Shown in pieces: positions 58,000-64,000 of a stretch of 64,000 bases of DNA (positions are counted from its first letter, which is position 1; every line of letters begins with the position of its first letter). Made by a program: the position numbers and the translations under genes. The stretch comes from Mesocentrotus franciscanus. Taxonomy: Eukaryota; Echinodermata; Echinoidea; Camarodonta; Strongylocentrotidae. The stretch is from the NCBI GenBank assembly GCA_037976565.1, contig CP137673.1, positions 2,395,528-2,459,527 of the forward strand, written 5' to 3'. Under the pieces are notes generated by a model that had not been told where the DNA came from, did no database searches, and saw nothing but the letters and a program-made list of their open reading frames with translations.

Positions 58000-58499
58000 N
58001 NNNNNNNNNNNNNNNNNNNNNNNNNNNNNNNNNNNNNNNNNNNNNNNNNNNNNNNNNNNNNNNNNNNNNNNNNNNNNNNNNNNNNNNNNNNNNNNNNNNN
58101 NNNNNNNNNNNNNNNNNNNNNNNNNNNNNNNNNNNNNNNNNNNNNNNNNNNNNNNNNNNNNNNNNNNNNNNNNNNNNNNNNNNNNNNNNNNNNNNNNNNN
58201 NNNNNNNNNNNNNNNNNNNNNNNNNNNNNNNNNNNNNNNNNNNNNNNNNNNNNNNNNNNNNNNNNNNNNNNNNNNNNNNNNNNNNNNNNNNNNNNNNNNN
58301 NNNNNNNNNNNNNNNNNNNNNNNNNNNNNNNNNNNNNNNNNNNNNNNNNNNNNNNNNNNNNNNNNNNNNNNNNNNNNNNNNNNNNNNNNNNNNNNNNNNN
58401 NNNNNNNNNNNNNNNNNNNNNNNNNNNNNNNNNNNNNNNNNNNNNNNNNNNNNNNNNNNNNNNNNNNNNNNNNNNNNNNNNNNNNNNNNNNNNNNNNNN
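58000..58499. other. assembly gap of exactly 500 N
   Basis: A run of exactly 500 unknown bases. The round number suggests a placeholder length, not a measured distance. Open frames crossing it are meaningless. Confidence 0.99.
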
Positions 58500-61400
58500 A
58501 AATAGGCATGCACGCATTAGTGTGCAGGTGGACCAAAGAGCTATATAGCTCTATATGGGGTGGACTTGTTGCTCGATATAATAGCTGATCGTTCGTTCGT
58601 TCGTGTCTCCTTAGATCAAGATTAATGTAAAGTTCCTAAATTAAATTAAATTAAATTAAGTTCTTGAATTCCATCGCCCGATGGCTGCGATGACCGTCTG
58701 ACGTCTCATTTACAAGGGCCAGCTAGCTCTTCATCTGATGATTGCCATGCATGATGTGATGTACATGTGTATATAATGCACCTCGCATGTATTGTAGGCT
58801 TATATCAGTCGCTTCCATGGTATTTATCACAGAAATGGCCAGGCTAGCGTGTAAAAAAAAAATTGCGCTGCCCGGCAGTGCCTTAAAGACGTCACATTAC
58901 CTTAAAGGATGTCACCGTGGCAGTCCACATTCTCGTCGTGTACAATCTAAAAGTCCCTATTGTATTAAGTGCGTGGACCGTGACAGAGACTAGGCGACAC
59001 AGTTCTCAAACTGAATCATCTCACCAAAAACTTTCGCTCGGCAAAGATGCGATGGTCGCGGGGGGTAACATTGACCAATCAAAACGAGTCTTGTATGGTT
59101 GGAAAGATAAAATTACATAGACAAAGACTTTCTCAAATTAAAAATTTGTAGAGGGCGGTATGCCAAATTGTGACATGGTAGTAAAGCTTTGTCGCCCGAC
59201 CCGTTGATTTTACATAGGAAACGAGCTGAAAATAACAGTAAATTGACTACTTCAAAAAATAAAACACAAAATTAAATCATAATTAAATTGTAATTTGTTT
59301 ACTTTACTAGAAAGAAAATAGTCTTTGTGGTATTATGCTAGTCTATCTAGGCAAAATATGTAGTACTTTTAGCAAAATGGAGATACATTTAAAAGGACGT
59401 GTTTTCACGTAATTCTCCAACATTTTTGCTAATAAAACAAGCACTGTTCAGTGACCCAAACGTTTTGATATGTGTCCGTTTTTCGTCCGACGAGCCAACA
59501 AACCCTCTATTATACACAGAGGAAACGCTGTTTAATAATGCAAACAGTTGTTTACAATATGAACTGAACAACCCGTTGTACAGTTCATATTGTAAACAAT
59601 TTGTTTAAATATTAAACAGGTTGTATACATTTTAAACAACCTTTTAAACAGCGTTTTTCTGTGTATAGTCCCGTCCGTGAGTATTTTAGATGAGCTTTTG
59701 CACTTGCCAACAAACACAACCAACGAAAGTGTACATTACTATTTTTATGGAGCTACTTGCTCTTGCCCATCACACATCCAAATATTTTATTTTTAGTATG
59801 TTTAACAATATTTTCATACGTTTTCGTAATAATCCACTCTAAAACCCTCTTGAAAATCGTGATAAATCACTGTGATTACTTTCGGAAAAAGTACACACAA
59901 TGAACTCCGGCATCCACATCGCAGCCACGTGAAATAGACCGGGAGCGACTTCGTCACCGAGGAGGCGCGATAGCTCAGTTGGTAGAGAGGAGTGGTCTCG
60001 TATTCCGGCGACCCGGGTTCGAAACCAAGGCGATGCGCTAGTGCCCTTTGGGAAGACATAAATCTTAATCTTAATTTATGCTTTCTTAGCAGTCAGGTAA
60101 AAAAATTACCACCACTAAAATAACCACCACCAAACTATTCAAGAGTGCAATTTTGGTGCTCCCAAAACCTAAGAGAGGCTTTAAAACATTGTGACTGAAT
60201 GAGGACCTGAATTCTCTAATATATTAAAAATACCCGTATGTTACGCTCAGACCCCATTTCAAATATATCTTTATATCATTTTAACAACATTGCATAAAGA
60301 GTTTGATTACAATGTATGTACAAAATCAACAGACTGATAGAATAAAATAGGGGAGACAAAAGAAAGTGGAAGGGAAAAATCAAGGCATGAATATAAATGC
60401 GTTAAAGGCTCAACTAAGAAAGATACATCTTGATATTACTTATTACTTTTTTTCTGTATTGTCAATAAAACATAAAATCGCTTTTGAAAGTCATCCAAAT
60501 TAAATGACTATTGAAGGATTTATACACCTTATAAATTCCATACTATGCGTAAACAAGTAGTACATTCATGAACAGAGATTCTGCGTCATTAATGTTAAAA
60601 CCAATTATTATGATATTATCAAAATAAATATACACCAGGAAAAACACAACAGCGTTTAGTTTAGCACTTAATAGAAGGTTGCGTTTTAGGAGAACGGCTA
60701 CTTTAAACATCGTATTCTAAACCATGTTTGATCGCAAGTTTCGCGAGAATATTGAGGCCCGATTTGATGACGTCATGGGGTGAAGTATGTTCAAACCCGG
60801 AAGTGTCGCTCGTGAGACAGAGCCTATAGCTAACTAGCTCACCAGAGTGATAGTTTCGTCGAAATTAGATTTTTTTTTGTTGGGGGGGGGGGGAAGGGGA
60901 ATCTTTGCAAGTGTGTATCCTAAATGGCATTCTCTTACACATTATGATACAATTTCAGTAAAATTTTGCCGTCAAATATTGGGCGAATTTGGGGCGCATT
61001 ACACTTTGGAAGGGTTTAAGTCCATAGACAAGTCATATTTTGATAACACATGGGTGGAATTTCTTTTTCTAATACTGCATTATACAGAATATGAAGAAAA
61101 ACAAAATCATGATAGGGTTGCCAGACTTGGGCATTTTCTCGGCCATAACAAAGTTTCTGAAGGCTGAAACGCGGTTAAATACAACTCTTGTCGACTTGAT
61201 GACTAAAGCAGTGGAAATACATGGGGATAGTAGGCTCTATATTGAATTGAATTTATTTTCTTCTGCATCATACAAATCAAATAACATTTCAGCAATATTA
61301 CATATAACAAATATCACAAGTTTTTTTGAATGTGTATACAATATAATATTATTAAATGATGACATTAAAGCAAATTGTAACTGATAACACAATACCAATA

Positions 61401-61709
61401 ATTATTAAATAAGAACGTTGCAGAAGAAGAAGGGCTTTTAAAATAAGCGATTGCTTGATATAGCATGATATCCCGGGGGAATATGATGATAAAAAAAATA
61501 AAACAAAAACTGGTGATGGTGATGGTGATGATGTTGATGATAATGAATGATGGTGAATATGAAAATGAAAATATGTTGATGTAAATACAGTATGTCTGAC
61601 ACTGAAAACTTATATAAGTATATGGGAGTTATAAAATATAGTGATGTAGGGTGTGTTATAGGAATCTGAAAATAATATTGAATATTAATTAAGCACTGGG
61701 AAAAGATCA

Positions 61710-63630
61710 AACAATGTACTCTGATAGAAACGCTTTCTTCGTATTGAATTTAAATGAATTTAGGGTTTTACGTGATTTTATTGAGTGTGGGAGTGCATTT
61801 CATAAATCTGCATCAGGATGTCTTGATTTATGCAGGATCAATAATTTAGGATTTATCAAATGAAAGTTTAATGAGCTCCGAGAAGGGTAAAGGTGGATAG
61901 TGTTATTTAATACAAAAAGTTATTAAATGAATCAGGATGCAGGTTATAAATGTATTTAAACATGAAGATCCAACTCTGCTATGTGTTTATATAAAAAATT
62001 GTAAATGTTTAAAATTCATTAAATAATAGGTTAGTATGGGCTAAATAATGGAAGCCAGCACATACGCGAAGCGCTTTCTTTGCATTAAATAAATAGGGTT
62101 AATTTTTGTGTTTGCACTTTAAGCCCATACAAGTTACAATATGAAATGTATGGCAAGATGAGCGAGTTATAAATCATTAGAAGGGTCTTTTTTGGAAGAA
62201 AACTTTTTGTCTTATAAAGTATTCCAATATTCCTAGAAATGCATGAAATTATATGTCGTATGTGTTCATTCCAGCTCAGATTTTCATCAATAAGGATACC
62301 TACAAACTGTGTACGTTTTTTACGTTCTAAGGCTATATTATCAATTACAATATTATAAGGAAAATCTGGGGTATGTGCATTAGCACGTTTAAAGTGCATG
62401 AAGTTCGTTTTATTAATATTAAGAGATAGTTTATTGCTTTTAAACCAGTTTAATACTTTTGGTAATTCTAAATTGAGCTACGGCTTCAACAGCACAGCCA
62501 CAAATGACATTTGTCTGCAGCAACTGCAACAGGACCTGCCTCTCTAGGATTGGACTATTTAGTCATAGCATGAGCTGCTCACCAAGAAATTAACTATATT
62601 ATACATGTAACTAGCGCAATTTTCTATTGTCTTTCGAGACAGACAGATGCCTACAAGAAGGAATGGTATATGAATAAGGGCATCCAAATTCTCACGAGAA
62701 TAAAAATGTTGGTGTCGTCAGCAAATAGTATAAACGATAAAAGGGATGATGCATTGGTTATATCATTAAGAAAAGAAGGGGACCTAGTATTGATCCTTGT
62801 GGGACTCCACATTTTATTGTAAGATATTCCGATGAAAACCTATTATAAACCACATACTTTTGCCTGAATGATAAATAGTGTCTAAACGAAGAGCGAGCAA
62901 CTCCCCCGAATTCCATAAACTTGAACCTTTTTAAGGAAAATATTGTGATTTAGCGTATCAAATGCTTTTGACAAATCCATAAAAATCCCCATTGCATGTT
63001 TTTATTGGCCCTTGCATTTAATTTTTTATCATACATTTGAACCAAAGCTTGGGCAGTGGAATATGATTTTCTAAGACCATATTGATTTAAATTCAATATT
63101 TTATGATTATTAACAAATGTATATAACCTACTATAAACAATTTTTCGAGAATTTTGGATATACTAGGAAGGATAGATATGGGCCTATATTTGCTTATTTC
63201 ATGTGGATTATCTTTGTTATATACCGGAATTACCTTAGCAATCTTTTGAGAGTTAGGACACTCGCCAGATGATAAAGAAAGATTAAAAATGTGATATTTT
63301 TTTGCAAAAGGGACATAGTATCTTTAAATTAATTATTTCATTGGGGTAAGTAGTGTTGAAAAACAGTGATGCCGGATGTAGGTTCAGAAAGGAATCCAGA
63401 AAAATCTACGCCATCATTAATCAATTTGTTTACAAGATCAGGACCTATATTGACAAAAAAAAAGGATCGTTCATTACAAAATGTTCCTTTGGTAAATGTT
63501 ACCTTTTCTTTCCGATGATTTAATATATAATTCCCCTAGTCCATGTAGTCAATTTAATATTAGATTTTACTTTGTTAAACTGTTCTAAATAAGGCATTTT
63601 ACGGGAAGTTCGAGTAACGTCGGTCAATTT
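61710..63630 (-). mobile_element. LINE fragment, second copy
   Basis: Same dead reverse transcriptase as at 52480-54400, with the same frameshifts, as expected for an allelic or assembly duplicate. Confidence 0.9.
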
Positions 63631-63842
63631 ATTCCGGTATAAACACTTTAAATCAAAGTTATTGAGCAAAAACTACAAATTGTGGGAGGTTTGTCTTGAA
63701 AGGGTATATAGATATACATGTATATAGGCGTCCTACATAATCGTTTTGCATAACCCCCATCTCAGATGCCCCCATATAAAAACAACAAACAAACAAACTT
63801 AATGCGAGAATTATTAAAGAGTAAAATAGAATAAAAACGCAC

Positions 63843-64000
63843 CTAACTGATGTCCTAGTTCAACCATGAAAGAACTACCTAGTTCTTTCATTCCACGGTT
63901 GTCGACTATCGCTATGTTTTTAGTGATATAGAAGGCTTCGCGGGTGTATGTTTTAGTAGCGTCAATGCTGTACGCTTCTGGGGCAATGCTCTTCCAATAA
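63843..64000 (-). CDS. GTPase exon 1, second copy, partial
   Basis: The 3' 158 nt of the exon, with the same donor (CTTAG|GTGCGT style) and the DNRG motif; the P-loop lies beyond the window end. It has no downstream exons of its own here because the gap cuts the block, which favours an assembly duplicate over a second gene. Confidence 0.75.

Larger units (their letters stand above)
58500..64000. repeat. near-identical copy 2 of 49254-54769
   Basis: Starts at the gap edge and continues to the window end with an offset of about 9231-9245. It carries the same MITE, SINE (about 59970), LINE fragment (61710-63630, minus) and the 3' part of GTPase exon 1. Confidence 0.95.

Noticed and set aside
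57825..58548. Frames of 180-230 codons crossing the gap
   Set aside because: Most of their length is N.
58500..64000. A second GTPase gene created by segmental duplication
   Set aside because: The near-identity, homopolymer-type differences and the abutting 500-N gap fit an assembly duplicate better.

Overview
The window looks like a piece of an echinoderm genome, most likely a sea urchin. This is inferred from intron-rich deuterostome-type genes, dense short transposons, SINEs and microsatellites, and a small secreted cationic peptide gene of the sea-urchin antimicrobial layout. No species can be named from sequence alone. About 90% of the window is intron, intergenic DNA or repeats. Most open frames are chance frames in low-complexity or repeat DNA.

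Four protein-coding genes can be assembled exon by exon with matching splice phases. (1) TOMM22, plus strand, 4289-8125, three coding exons: outer mitochondrial membrane import receptor with an unusually long acidic Pro/Glu/Gln-repeat N-terminus. (2) CBY1 (Chibby), minus strand, 17917-13807, three coding exons: ciliary-base protein and beta-catenin antagonist, carrying an apparent 1-base frameshift. (3) A putative secreted four-cysteine cationic peptide, plus strand, TATA box 22748, coding 23842-24842, with a decayed second copy of its last exon inside intron 2. (4) A P-loop GTPase, minus strand, 54960-37437, four coding exons spread over 17.5 kb of transposon-filled introns, ending in a CaaX prenylation motif. 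TOMM22 and CBY1 are also neighbours in vertebrates, so this pair looks like old microsynteny.

Layout: 1-4.2 kb simple repeats and a tandem duplication; 4.3-8.1 TOMM22; 8.4-13 kb SINE, MITEs and a nuclear-receptor-half-site satellite transposon; 13.8-18 CBY1 with a 1.8-kb TIR element and a LINE tail in its introns; 18.6-22.5 microsatellites, MITEs, SINEs; 22.7-25.1 peptide gene; 26-36.3 nested hAT-like elements carrying a roughly 180-bp tandem repeat and a captured C2H2 zinc-finger fragment; 37.4-55.2 GTPase gene with further hAT-like insertions showing exact 8-bp target-site duplications; 56.3-57.6 decayed LINE; 58000-58499 a 500-N gap; 58.5-64 kb a near-identical second copy of 49.25-54.77 kb.

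The near-identical block, the round-number gap and many homopolymer-length differences point to a long-read assembly with an unpurged second haplotype. That also offers a simple explanation for the one-base frameshifts in CBY1 and the GTPase. The four genes do not form an operon or a pathway. The peptide and the GTPase could both be defence-related, but that is inference.
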